Source of the DNA: JBGVMW01 sp045122835
Lineage (GTDB): Bacteria > Bacillota > Clostridia > Lachnospirales > Lachnospiraceae
Direction of reading: 5' to 3'
Length of the DNA: 15,339 bases
Assembly (NCBI GenBank): GCA_045122835.1
Contig: JBGVIB010000093.1
Coordinates: forward strand, 1 to 15,339
Shown here: one piece after another, positions 6,048-14,700 of the stretch
Layout of the letters: every line of letters starts with the position of its first letter
Numbering within the stretch: the stretch's first letter is position 1
Notes under the pieces: model-generated
Database searches by the model: none
The model's input: only the letters and a program-made list of their open reading frames with translations
What the model was told of the DNA's origin: nothing
Translations under genes and position numbers: made by a program

Positions 6048-9000
6048 CACCTATCTTTTCTACCATTTCCCGCATTTTTCCATTCCATACATAAGAAATA
6101 ACGGTAACAAATTTTGCATTTTCCGGTCGTACCAGCTGGTAGATTGCAAGACTTGGCACTGTCTCATAATCTCCCCACAGAATCTGGGAATTAATCATAA
6201 AATTAAAATCAAATTCTACCATTAACCGGAACATATCCTTAATATTCATTTCATCTACACCTGCAAATGCTTCATCTAAAGAAATCAGCTTTGGAGCATC
6301 TAACCTTGCACTGCTGTATTTTGCAACTACCGCCGAAAACAACGGAACATACATTGCCATAGCTTTTTCACCACCACTAAAGGTAAAAAATACGCGATCC
6401 GTTAATTCCTTTTTCTTTTCTCCTGTCTTCTGGCATTCTAACTGGAATTCAAACCACTTGCGGTAATCTAAGATTTCCTTCATAATCACATGGAAAGACT
6501 GGAATCCACTTCCATCCTCAGCCTGCTTTCTTGCCTCTGCAATCTTGGAACGGAAATGCATGGACATCTTTTCCACTTCTTCTTCACGCATGATTTCCAC
6601 ATCTTTTTGCAGAAGATCCACCAATGCTCTGGTGTCTAATTGTTCTTCTTTTTCTGCCCGCTTATTCTTCCACTTTAAGCTGAGACGAAGACCACTTGAA
6701 GTCTGCATAGACTCCATTAACTGATTCATATTGTCTACCCAGCGTTTGCTTGACTGGATTCTTGCACGTATTTTCTTGCTGATGGTATTTGCTAAGATAT
6801 CTTCAAACAGCTCCCTGTCCTTATCACTTAACAAGCGCTGCTGTTCCTCCACATCTGCCTCTAACTTTAACAAAAGTTCTCTAAAAGATACCGTAGCACC
6901 TCTGTATTTTGCCTTAATATCCAAACGTGTAATACGACTGTCTATCTCTCGATATTCCTCTTTCAGTTCTTCAAACACAGTCACCAGCATGAGATGATAT
7001 TCTGCCAGATACCCCTTATTCACATGAAAGCTCTCCTGAACTTTATCATGAAGCTCATCCTGTGTCTTATCTCCAACCTGACCGGCAAGCATGGCAGTCA
7101 CTTTTTCAGCCTGCTCTGCTGTATCACCCTGGGATGCCCATTCCATATCCACATAAGCTAACTGGTATTCCTTTGAAAAGACAATCTCTAACTGCTCCTT
7201 TAACTGTCCTGCTTTCCTAAGAGCCTCTGTCGTTCTCTCCTGCTCTTTTTCTGTCTGTTTTATGTCATTTTCCAAATCGCTGACACGTCTCACCGATGCA
7301 TCTCTTTCATCAGGCAGCTTTTCTAACCGTTTCACACAGACATCCAAGCGTTCCTTTATATCATTATAATCAGTCAATGACAACTGTTCCTGTACTGATG
7401 CTAATTTTGCCTCCTGCATCTTTTTCCCACTCATCAGCCGGCTGATATCATAACGAATATTGTCAAGATCCTCTTCTATTCTTTCTATGTTGTCTTTACA
7501 GCCATTCAACAAGGTAAGCCCGTTTCCATAGCTGTGATATTGAATTTCCACTGTCTGTAACTGCGTTTCATATTCTTTCAGGGTAGCACTTACTTCTTCA
7601 AATACTTCTAAGCGAATGGTCAGATAGGTTTTTCCACATATATCCTGAACCTGTAAACGGATGTCTTCTAATTCTTTCCTCTTATTTTCTAATCCATCTT
7701 CCTTGTCCCGAATCTGCTTATTTATCTCCGTCAGTTGACGTTCTTTTTCTGACAGCTCTCTGGCTGCTAACTTCAAATCGTCTTCTTTCGGTAAATTGTC
7801 CCACTCTGCTTCTAACTGTTGTTTCTGATCTGCAAGTTCCTTCAGGCTGGTTTCTAAATTTAACTTTTCTTCCTCTAACTCCTGCTGTTTTTTTCGAAGT
7901 TCTTCTAACTTTTCTTCCTTATAGCGCTCTCTTGCCGCTGCTCCAATAAATCTTGGCTTGTAATTCTTTGTTACCGTTCCTTCTAATACCCCGATACGGT
8001 AATTTCCCTGGTCATCAATCCAGGAAGCACCATTCTCTTCTCCGCCATTATACAGACCAATTCCTGCTAATGCAGTATGCACCTGCTGGTAGAATAAAAT
8101 ATCATTCTCCTGATTATCCACATCTAACAGCTCTGACAGGTTTCCCTTGATAGATGGTAAATCAGAGAAAATATAAGTGTCACACAATCCATCATCTAGT
8201 GCTAATACCTGACTTCTGTATTCTGCCGGAACAATCAGAGCATCTAATACGCCCATCCGAAGCAGTGCCTCCTCAAGTCTTCCCGCCTGTTCCGACGTCA
8301 GCTGTTCTGCAAAGTCAACGGTTTTATAAAATTGTAAATAGGGTATCTGCAGCTCTTTTAATTTCTGACGGCTTTGCACCACTGCCTCCGACTGCTCCGG
8401 CTCCGGTTCTTTTTTATTTTCCCACTGGTGTATATCTTCTGCGACCTGACGTAGCTCCTCCATTACAGGTGCAAGCAAATTCTTCCGCTCACCCTCTCTG
8501 GTGCGAATCCCATCTTCGATTTCATTCTTTTCACTGCGAACAATCTCCCGTACCTCAGAATAATCGCTTCCATACTGGTAAGCCTCTATTTTTCTCGCCA
8601 CATTTTGCAATGCCGTTTCTGTCAGATGCAGTACCAGGTTTTCCTTTTCCCAGCGGTACATCTGTTCTGACAATTCACTTTTCACTTCCTGGAGCTGATT
8701 CTCATACTGCATGTACTCTTTTTCTGCCTGGCTGCGCTTGTCCTTCCACTGGTCTAATTCTTTCAGCATGGTATCATAGGCACTTCGGATTATCTGTTCC
8801 TGCCTTAGGATCGCCACTCCATTTTCCACTTTTTCTTTATACGCCTGAAGCAGTTGTCTGTGACTGGAAAAATTATAATCTGCTCCCTTTTGTTCCCGCA
8901 AATCCTTAATAAAAAATTCGGTATCATCAAATGGAATATCTTCCATGGAAGCCTCCATATCTTCTAACAATTCTTCCACAGTATCCCAGATTTCTTCATT

Positions 9001-10137
9001 CTCTGATTCCTGTTTTTTATACTTGTCTTCTTCTGCAACCAGAGCTTCTTTTTTATGGTCTTCCTGTCTGTGCTTTTCCTCTAACTGATTTTTCAAGCCG
9101 GCAATTTCTTTTTGTATCTGCTGTTCCTCTTCTTTTAATCTTACTGCATCATTTTGTGAGAGAGATTTTTGTTCCTCTTTTAACACCTCTGCTTCCTGTA
9201 TTAACTGCTCATGATGCTCCTTTTCCTTCTTTAACGCTTCCTTTGCTTCCTCTAACCGTTTCTCCTGTTGCTCTGATAGTTTCTCGTATTTTGTGTAAGT
9301 TTTCTTTGCTTCTAAATATTTATCTGCCTTGGTGTACAATACCACACGATTATACTGATCATACACACGCTCCATCTGCTTTGCAGCCTTCACACTATCT
9401 CTTAAGGTATCTAAATTTGTCTTCATGCTGTCCATATTTTCAATAGCTTCTGACATAGGGCGGAGATCATCCTCTGATAAGGTCTGGAGAGAATTACTTA
9501 AAATATCATTGATTACAGTAGGCTTAAAATCCTTGGATAATTTCGGTGTTCGAAGCTGGATTAACAGCTCTATCATTTCCTTATATTCGTCTATGGTTTC
9601 AAAGCCCAAAAGCAGGCGGTTGACACACTCCATATATTCCGTCTGGGTATCCAACACACGTCCCCCTTCACCAATACGATTACGAAGCTCTGTCTTTGTA
9701 AGGGGAATCTTATTCTGCATATCTTTATATAATTTCAGCGCTTTCCCAATCCTTCTGCCGTCATTGATGTAAAAATACCAGGAATCCATCTTCTTATTCT
9801 TTCTTGCACGCATGCCCACGCCGATGGTGATATACTGCTCTGCTTCCATCCGTTTAAATTCCATATAAAGATAGCCTGTCCGTTCTTCCCTGTCATCATC
9901 TTCTTCTAACAGATAATTTTCCATCTTTCTGGCACGGGAACCAAAGGGATCTAACCGCTCCGGGCGCATATTTCCATCTAACAAAAGCGGGATAAAGCTC
10001 TGCATGGTAACAGATTTACCGGAACCATTAGCACCTCTAAGCAACATCCTGCCATCTAAAAAGTGAAATTCTTCTTCGTCATAATACCAAAAATTCACCA
10101 GTCCTACCTTATGTACGATCCATTTACTGTTGTTCAT
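6001..10137 (-). CDS. jetC: Wadjet JetC, SMC-like ATPase (TIGR02680 family)
   Basis: The 1378-residue SMC-like motor of the Wadjet complex is thought to extrude DNA loops and trigger cutting of small circular plasmids. The N-terminal head has Walker A GANGSGKS (35-42). The C-terminal head has the ABC signature SGGEK (1254-1258) and Walker B LISLDEAF, with Asp1288 and Glu1289, followed by AGVDE. Between them lie long Glu/Lys/Gln-rich heptad-type coiled coils at roughly 245-600 and 735-1000. They are interrupted by a globular hinge-like domain at about 605-735 containing LDALIVPAEYR and RFIGAAARERY. The block FKPTVINDILSNSLQTLSED (205-224) is characteristic of the family. Two ATGs lie side by side; I prefer the second (10137) because AGGAGG sits 5 nt before it. 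The gene overlaps jetB by 14 nt upstream and jetD by 47 nt downstream. Confidence 0.93.
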   Translation of the reverse strand: MNNSKWIVHKVGLVNFWYYDEEEFHFLDGRMLLRGANGSGKSVTMQSFIPLLLDGNMRPERLDPFGSRARKMENYLLEEDDDREERTGYLYMEFKRMEAEQYITIGVGMRARKNKKMDSWYFYINDGRRIGKALKLYKDMQNKIPLTKTELRNRIGEGGRVLDTQTEYMECVNRLLLGFETIDEYKEMIELLIQLRTPKLSKDFKPTVINDILSNSLQTLSEDDLRPMSEAIENMDSMKTNLDTLRDSVKAAKQMERVYDQYNRVVLYTKADKYLEAKKTYTKYEKLSEQQEKRLEEAKEALKKEKEHHEQLIQEAEVLKEEQKSLSQNDAVRLKEEEQQIQKEIAGLKNQLEEKHRQEDHKKEALVAEEDKYKKQESENEEIWDTVEELLEDMEASMEDIPFDDTEFFIKDLREQKGADYNFSSHRQLLQAYKEKVENGVAILRQEQIIRSAYDTMLKELDQWKDKRSQAEKEYMQYENQLQEVKSELSEQMYRWEKENLVLHLTETALQNVARKIEAYQYGSDYSEVREIVRSEKNEIEDGIRTREGERKNLLAPVMEELRQVAEDIHQWENKKEPEPEQSEAVVQSRQKLKELQIPYLQFYKTVDFAEQLTSEQAGRLEEALLRMGVLDALIVPAEYRSQVLALDDGLCDTYIFSDLPSIKGNLSELLDVDNQENDILFYQQVHTALAGIGLYNGGEENGASWIDDQGNYRIGVLEGTVTKNYKPRFIGAAARERYKEEKLEELRKKQQELEEEKLNLETSLKELADQKQQLEAEWDNLPKEDDLKLAARELSEKERQLTEINKQIRDKEDGLENKRKELEDIRLQVQDICGKTYLTIRLEVFEEVSATLKEYETQLQTVEIQYHSYGNGLTLLNGCKDNIERIEEDLDNIRYDISRLMSGKKMQEAKLASVQEQLSLTDYNDIKERLDVCVKRLEKLPDERDASVRRVSDLENDIKQTEKEQERTTEALRKAGQLKEQLEIVFSKEYQLAYVDMEWASQGDTAEQAEKVTAMLAGQVGDKTQDELHDKVQESFHVNKGYLAEYHLMLVTVFEELKEEYREIDSRITRLDIKAKYRGATVSFRELLLKLEADVEEQQRLLSDKDRELFEDILANTISKKIRARIQSSKRWVDNMNQLMESMQTSSGLRLSLKWKNKRAEKEEQLDTRALVDLLQKDVEIMREEEVEKMSMHFRSKIAEARKQAEDGSGFQSFHVIMKEILDYRKWFEFQLECQKTGEKKKELTDRVFFTFSGGEKAMAMYVPLFSAVVAKYSSARLDAPKLISLDEAFAGVDEMNIKDMFRLMVEFDFNFMINSQILWGDYETVPSLAIYQLVRPENAKFVTVISYVWNGKMREMVEKIGDELEKTADGGVSPVL

Positions 10138-11266
10138 CATTTCCTCCTAACTGAAAATCCGCAGGGTATTCTCCTGCGATTTTGCCAATAGCGGTACTAA
10201 TATATACACCATTTCTGTGGATTTTGATAAGCTCCATTTCTTCCATGTATTCTAAAATTTCAGAAGACAACTCCGAAGTTGTTTTTTCCCGGTATGTCTT
10301 AATAAATCCTTTTCCATATCTCTCTTTACACCGTTCAATTATCTGCAGAAGCTGCTCTTTGGGAATGCAAATCTGTTCGTCTGCAGGAACTGTAACAGTG
10401 CCTTCTTTTATCTCCTTTAACAGCAAACTGCAGCAAAGAAGTGTAATATCCGACAAGGTATTTTCTTCCGGATAACATCTGCCTAAGCGGCTTGATTCCC
10501 CCAGTATGAGAAATGCACTGGTACGGTGAAGATGCAGTTCACAGTCAAACAATTCTGCTAATTCTCCCTGTATCATATTTCTATAATTTCTCACATAAGC
10601 GAAATCTTCCTCTGTCCCATCATTTTTATACATACCCATAGACATTAACAGTCTTCGATACACTCTCTGTCTGCGGACAATTCCACGATCCTCATTCACA
10701 TCAATCCACTCTTTTTCTTCAAAATCCTCAGGGGCATGGTAAATCATAATATCCCTTGTGAAATTTTTCATGAAATATCTGGATACGCCTGTGTTCTCAT
10801 ACAACACTTCTGTAGTATAATCCTTTGCAAAATTTTCCTCATTGCCATCATCCACACATAAAATTCCACATTGTACACAATATTTTATGACGCGCACCAG
10901 ACTCCGGCGATTCTGGTATATTGTCCAGTCTGCAGAAACCTCTCTGCACTGGCTCTGTACATATTCCGTAAGCTCTGACAGGACGAATTGTTCCTCTGCT
11001 TCTTTATCCTCTAAAAACATTAAAACATAGCAGAAAAATACATAATCCGTCACTTCTTTAAACTCCCGGATTCCCATCCAATTCTCCGGTTCTGCAGGAA
11101 TCTTCTCCACCTTTATTAAATAGGGATTCACAACCACCTGATAGCCTAATTTTTCTGTAAGAAATTTCTTCACACTTCCTAATTCGTCTTTTATCTGGTA
11201 ATATAATTCTTTTTCTCTTGATTTTAGTATCCAGCGTCTGCTAAGCAGCACTTCTAAGGTATTCAT
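10124..11266 (-). CDS. jetB: Wadjet JetB, DUF2398-type subunit
   Basis: This 380-residue protein belongs to the DUF2398/TIGR02678 family, the second gene of the conserved four-gene Wadjet neighbourhood. By analogy with type I Wadjet it should be the KITE-like winged-helix partner that bridges kleisin and SMC heads. Recognisable blocks are LLSRRWILKSREKELYYQIK (7-26), VEKIPAEPENWMGI (53-66), the hydrophobic DYVFFCYVLMFLEDKEAEEQF (74-94), WTIYQNRRSLVRVIKYC (114-130) and VLYENTGVSRYFM (154-166). No catalytic motif is visible. The ATG at 11266 has GAGAGG about 5 nt upstream. Its 3' end overlaps the jetC start, so expression of the two is coupled. Confidence 0.88.
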   Translation of the reverse strand: MNTLEVLLSRRWILKSREKELYYQIKDELGSVKKFLTEKLGYQVVVNPYLIKVEKIPAEPENWMGIREFKEVTDYVFFCYVLMFLEDKEAEEQFVLSELTEYVQSQCREVSADWTIYQNRRSLVRVIKYCVQCGILCVDDGNEENFAKDYTTEVLYENTGVSRYFMKNFTRDIMIYHAPEDFEEKEWIDVNEDRGIVRRQRVYRRLLMSMGMYKNDGTEEDFAYVRNYRNMIQGELAELFDCELHLHRTSAFLILGESSRLGRCYPEENTLSDITLLCCSLLLKEIKEGTVTVPADEQICIPKEQLLQIIERCKERYGKGFIKTYREKTTSELSSEILEYMEEMELIKIHRNGVYISTAIGKIAGEYPADFQLGGNDEQQ

Positions 11267-11366
11267 GTTTTCCTCTCATTCTGCCGGGCAATTGGCTCTT
11301 TCATTTAAATGAACCTAGTCTCCCGACATACATTTATAGTGTATATTTGCCAAACACAAATAGTTG
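11267..11366 (-). other. jetA-jetB spacer with a 14-bp palindrome and a 13-codon frame
   Basis: This is the only sizeable gap inside the jet operon. It contains the perfect palindrome TTCATTTAAATGAA (11300-11313). On the minus strand a 13-codon frame, MKEPIARQNERKT, starts with the ATG inside the palindrome at 11304 and ends with a TGA that overlaps the jetB ATG as ATGA. No strong promoter is visible. A TATAAA (11321-11326 region) has no good -35 partner. Confidence 0.4.
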
Positions 11367-12848
11367 CTATGTTTCCTCTGAAAATACAAGTGTATAGGAA
11401 GGCATGGTAAAGCATCCATCTGTACACTGTAAAATGCATTTTTCTCCTGTCCGTTCCTCAATATGGTACAAAAGCCCTTCTTCTGTCTTAGCTGTTCGAT
11501 CCTTGTGCTCTAACGCTTTTGACAACCATGTTAAAAATACATCTCTAATCTGGGGCTCTAACACCGGAAGCTTATCAAACTCTAACCGATTTCCCTTGAT
11601 ATAGCTTTGTAAAAGCTTTCTTTCCCGTTCCAACCGCTGCACCGCTTCCTTTCTGGCAGCTTCCTTTTCAGCGGTTCTGTCTATAATTCCTGTTTTCTTT
11701 GTCTTTTCTTTATAGGTACGGACTCTTGGCTGTATGGTAACCATATAGGGTTCTTCCTCATAGACACCACTGTTAATACTCTCTGTCTGCCGTTTCATCT
11801 CTGCTTTAATATGCAGTGGCTTCTCAATGCCAAATACCATAGCGGACAACCGGTGTGCCTCATTCATATCCTGACACTTGGAAAAAATTTCAGCTACCTT
11901 GGCATACTCCTCCCTCCGATTGGCACCATTGTTGCTAAGCTCGCTGATTCGTGTGGCATATCTGGTAATCTTTCTTATAATTTCATTAGTGGTATCAAAT
12001 ACCTTTCCTGCCTCCGCCTCTGTCCCCGCCTGGCTAACAAACCACCTGATCATACTTTCCCAGCGTCCGTATATTTTTTCCCATATCTGCTCCTCATTGA
12101 CCTCTACATCCATTCTTGGAATCGAAAGTTCGTATGTGGTAATCCGTTCCAAAAGCTGCTGCATCTGTTCCGGATCTACTTCCCTTATGTGCTGTTCAAT
12201 AGTACCTACATTCAGCTGAAGACTTTTCACAAAGCTTCTCAAATATTCTACTAAATGATCTTTAAAGACTAAAAATTCTTTTGTCTTCATCATCTCTTCT
12301 GCCTTCACACTGTTTAATGTACGCATATAATCCTGATAATTCTGATTCAGCCTTACAAAATCATTGTTCAAATCGTTCCACCAGCCATACACACGCTCAT
12401 CTGTTTCTTCTCCGATTGCCTTTAATCTGGAAAAATGGATCCGAATCCGTTCCAGTAAAGTAGGTTCTAAGGACGCACCTTCCACAAAAAGATTTTCTAA
12501 ATGAATCACCATACGTTCAATTTCTACAGCATATTCAGATAACTGATAACGGAACTTCTTATTCTTGAATTCATCTATGGTGGTAACTTTTCTCGTATCC
12601 TGTATAGTCAGCAGATTCCCCCAGGAAACTAACACTGCCAGATCCTGCTGGCACTGCTCCATGGTGTAGCCGGAAAAATGTGCATCCTCTATTAATTCCT
12701 GATATACCTCCTCCTGGTACATCCAGTATTTCAGCTTCTCATAATTCAAGAAAAAAAGCCGCATGATGGGGCGATATCTGTCTGTATTTTCTACATTCAG
12801 ATAATTCGCCTCCTTCACCGGCTTTATTAATTTTTCTGATACTTTCAT
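11367..12848 (-). CDS. jetA: Wadjet JetA, DUF2397-type subunit (presumed kleisin)
   Basis: This 493-residue protein belongs to the DUF2397/TIGR02677 family, the first gene of this Wadjet lineage, and is presumed to act as the kleisin that closes the JetC ring. Family blocks near the N terminus are ENTDRYRPIMRLFF (20-33), EQCQQDLAVLVSWGNL (64-79, winged-helix-like), EFKNKKFRYQLSEYAVEIER (93-112) and SLEPTLLERI (126-135). The rest is mostly charged amphipathic helix, ending in a compact C-terminal domain. The ATG at 12848 has only a modest AAGGG ribosome site about 11 nt upstream. It is preceded by its own promoter and a putative operator. It is intact, and its length is typical of the family. 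Confidence 0.88.
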   Translation of the reverse strand: MKVSEKLIKPVKEANYLNVENTDRYRPIMRLFFLNYEKLKYWMYQEEVYQELIEDAHFSGYTMEQCQQDLAVLVSWGNLLTIQDTRKVTTIDEFKNKKFRYQLSEYAVEIERMVIHLENLFVEGASLEPTLLERIRIHFSRLKAIGEETDERVYGWWNDLNNDFVRLNQNYQDYMRTLNSVKAEEMMKTKEFLVFKDHLVEYLRSFVKSLQLNVGTIEQHIREVDPEQMQQLLERITTYELSIPRMDVEVNEEQIWEKIYGRWESMIRWFVSQAGTEAEAGKVFDTTNEIIRKITRYATRISELSNNGANRREEYAKVAEIFSKCQDMNEAHRLSAMVFGIEKPLHIKAEMKRQTESINSGVYEEEPYMVTIQPRVRTYKEKTKKTGIIDRTAEKEAARKEAVQRLERERKLLQSYIKGNRLEFDKLPVLEPQIRDVFLTWLSKALEHKDRTAKTEEGLLYHIEERTGEKCILQCTDGCFTMPSYTLVFSEET

Positions 12849-12872
12849 GCGTGGTGACCCTTTCTTTTGTGG

Positions 12873-12931
12873 TTGTATTTACTATAGTCATGCAATACGG
12901 TTATTATAATCTATTTCTATAGTATTTACAA
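12873..12931 (-). promoter_or_regulatory. jet operon promoter with flanking inverted-repeat operator candidate
   Basis: On the minus strand TTGTAA (12931-12926), a 17-nt spacer and TATAAT (12908-12903) form a near-consensus sigma-A promoter, with a start near 12896. Two 15-bp arms flank the -10 box: 12917-12931 covers the -35, and 12873-12887 lies in the early leader. They match as inverted repeats at 13 of 15 positions and share a CTATAG core, with centres 44 bp apart. Such a pair could bind a repressor that loops across the promoter. No regulator gene is visible in the window. Confidence 0.65.
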
Positions 12932-14650
12932 TCTTTTTTCATCCCCAATCACCTCATTCTTCCCTTCAAATACAAAGCCATACTTCCGTATCTTTTCCCT
13001 CGGCATTCCCATAGCAACAAGGCTTGCTTCGTACTGCTTTTCTTCAATTTGAGCCAGAGCAGATCCTAAAGTTTCTTCTATAGACCTCTCTTTTCTTGGG
13101 TTAAATACCTTGAATTCTATAATGATAGCATCATCCTGCTGTGGGTTCACCGGCTCTAACATGATATCATATCTTCCAAAGCCACTTTCCCTGTTAGAGG
13201 TTACATAATAACGACCTTTCAAATCTACCAGTAATCCTAAGACAAAGCCATGATAGAAACGCTCCGGCTGGGATTTGGAAGGCTGGCTCCCTGTATCAAA
13301 ATAGCTAAAAACACCTTCCGCTACCGCACTCATATATTCATTCATTGCATCTATATCACCCAGAAGCAACGCCTCAACAAAATCTCCATACTCCTGCTCT
13401 ATTTCATCAAACCAGCTTCGTACCATGTTTTGGAACATGTATCTCACTTCCAGGTTTGTGATGTCTAACTCATATTTAGGGCGGTCACCTACCCCCGGAT
13501 CTTCATAATACTCTCTTCTTACCACCTTAAGATACCCACTGGCAACAAGAAGGCTCCATATGGCAGCTTCGTTTCCATTCAACTGATTATATACAATCTG
13601 TTCATCAATGGGACAAATGATAGTTTCTTCTCTAAGCAGTGTTTCAAAACTGGTCTTTACTCTTTTAGTACCCTCCCGAATCAGCTTACCTACCAGACTG
13701 TTAGAGCTGGTGTTTGCCCAATATGCTGCATACTTACCAGTATCTAAAAAGTTGAGTATAAACCATGGATTATAGATGTCTCTATGCTCGCCAAAAACAA
13801 AGCCATCATACCATTTCTTAACCTGTTCTTTTTCTTCTCCAAGTCCATATGCATCTAATGCAGTAAACACTTCTGCCTCTGTGAAACCAAAAGATATGGC
13901 ATATTCATCGGATGTAGTAGTTACCACTTTCAGATTATTCAAATCTGAAAAAACGGATTCCTTACTCACTCTTGTGATTCCGGTCATAATCCCCCGTTCC
14001 ATGTGAGGATTCGTCTTAAAGGCAGAATTAAAAAGACTCCTTGTAAATCCTACCATCTCATCCCAATATCCATTGACATATGCTTCCTGCATGGGAGTAT
14101 CGTACTCGTCTAACAGTATAATCGCTTTTTTGCCATAATAACGATGCAAGTAGTTAGATAATTGATGAATAGCAGATGTGGCATCTGCATCATCCATATT
14201 TATATTCACTCTTTTAAAATATTCACGCTCAGTTTCATATAACAAGTCACTTTCCAGTAAAAAGGAATTTTTTGCATACAACTCCGATAACTGCTGGCAT
14301 ATCATTTTTCGTGTCATCTGATAATTAGTTTCTTTTATTCTTGCAAAAGAAAGACTAATCACCGGATACGTTCCCTGCAGTTCCCTATATTTCTCTTCCT
14401 CCCAGATAGAAAGCCCCTCAAACAACTCCCCTCTTCCTGCGTAATCCACAGAAAAGAACTCCTCTACCATGGACATGTTCAAGGTTTTTCCAAATCGTCT
14501 TGGACGGGTAATTAACGTGGCACTGTCGCCGCTCTCCCACCACTCCTTAATGAATGATGTTTTGTCAATATAAAAACTTTTCTGCTCCCTTAGCTCTGCA
14601 AAATCCTGTATTCCAATTGCTACATTATTTACATAACTCAAACCTCGCAC
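12926..14650 (-). CDS. AAA-ATPase-like / PD-(D/E)XK nuclease family protein (PF09820 + PF08011 type)
   Basis: This 574-codon protein belongs to a large, functionally uncharacterised family common in Clostridia and Bacteroidetes. The N-terminal ATPase part has AIGIQDFAELR (11-21), FYIDKTSFI (26-34), a Walker A-like RPRRFGKT (49-56), Walker B ILLDEYD (178-184) and the downstream GITRVSKESVFSDLNNL sensor block. The C terminus has a restriction-type nuclease core with Asp495 in GFGRYDIMLEP, Glu512-Phe-Lys514 in IIIEFKV, and a helix with Gln534 and Tyr540. All catalytic positions look intact. The start is uncertain: the only upstream candidate before a stop at 14665-14663 is GTG at 14650, which has no clear ribosome site, and a TTG at 14641 follows GAGG too closely. 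The gene abuts an IS end, which may have replaced its original 5' signals. Its stop overlaps the jet -35 box. Confidence 0.85.
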   Translation of the reverse strand: MRGLSYVNNVAIGIQDFAELREQKSFYIDKTSFIKEWWESGDSATLITRPRRFGKTLNMSMVEEFFSVDYAGRGELFEGLSIWEEEKYRELQGTYPVISLSFARIKETNYQMTRKMICQQLSELYAKNSFLLESDLLYETEREYFKRVNINMDDADATSAIHQLSNYLHRYYGKKAIILLDEYDTPMQEAYVNGYWDEMVGFTRSLFNSAFKTNPHMERGIMTGITRVSKESVFSDLNNLKVVTTTSDEYAISFGFTEAEVFTALDAYGLGEEKEQVKKWYDGFVFGEHRDIYNPWFILNFLDTGKYAAYWANTSSNSLVGKLIREGTKRVKTSFETLLREETIICPIDEQIVYNQLNGNEAAIWSLLVASGYLKVVRREYYEDPGVGDRPKYELDITNLEVRYMFQNMVRSWFDEIEQEYGDFVEALLLGDIDAMNEYMSAVAEGVFSYFDTGSQPSKSQPERFYHGFVLGLLVDLKGRYYVTSNRESGFGRYDIMLEPVNPQQDDAIIIEFKVFNPRKERSIEETLGSALAQIEEKQYEASLVAMGMPREKIRKYGFVFEGKNEVIGDEKRL

Positions 14651-14672
14651 TTGAATAAGTGCCTATGCACTT
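14647..14672. repeat. Tandem alternating hairpins GCACTT-AAGTGC-GCACTT
   Basis: Three copies of one hexamer alternate in orientation: GCACTT (14647-14652), AAGTGC (14657-14662) and GCACTT (14667-14672), each separated by 4 nt. The middle copy can pair with either neighbour to form one of two exclusive 6-bp hairpins. The block overlaps the only GTG start candidate of the adjacent nuclease gene. It may mark the outer end of the insertion sequence. Confidence 0.5.
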
Positions 14673-14700
14673 TGAAAATTCAATAATAACTGGCATAAAA

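Noticed and set aside
8154..9446. Two long plus-strand open frames (251 and 171 codons) opposite jetC
   Set aside because: They lie fully antisense to a gene with unmistakable SMC motifs and are rich in Pro/Ser/Leu/His, as produced by reading Glu/Lys-rich coiled-coil codons backwards. They have no recognisable domain.
6001..10137. JetC as SbcC, MukB or a general recombination protein
   Set aside because: The neighbouring DUF2397-, DUF2398- and DUF2399-type proteins and the FKPTVINDIL block fit TIGR02680 Wadjet. No SbcD nuclease or MukE/MukF partner is nearby.
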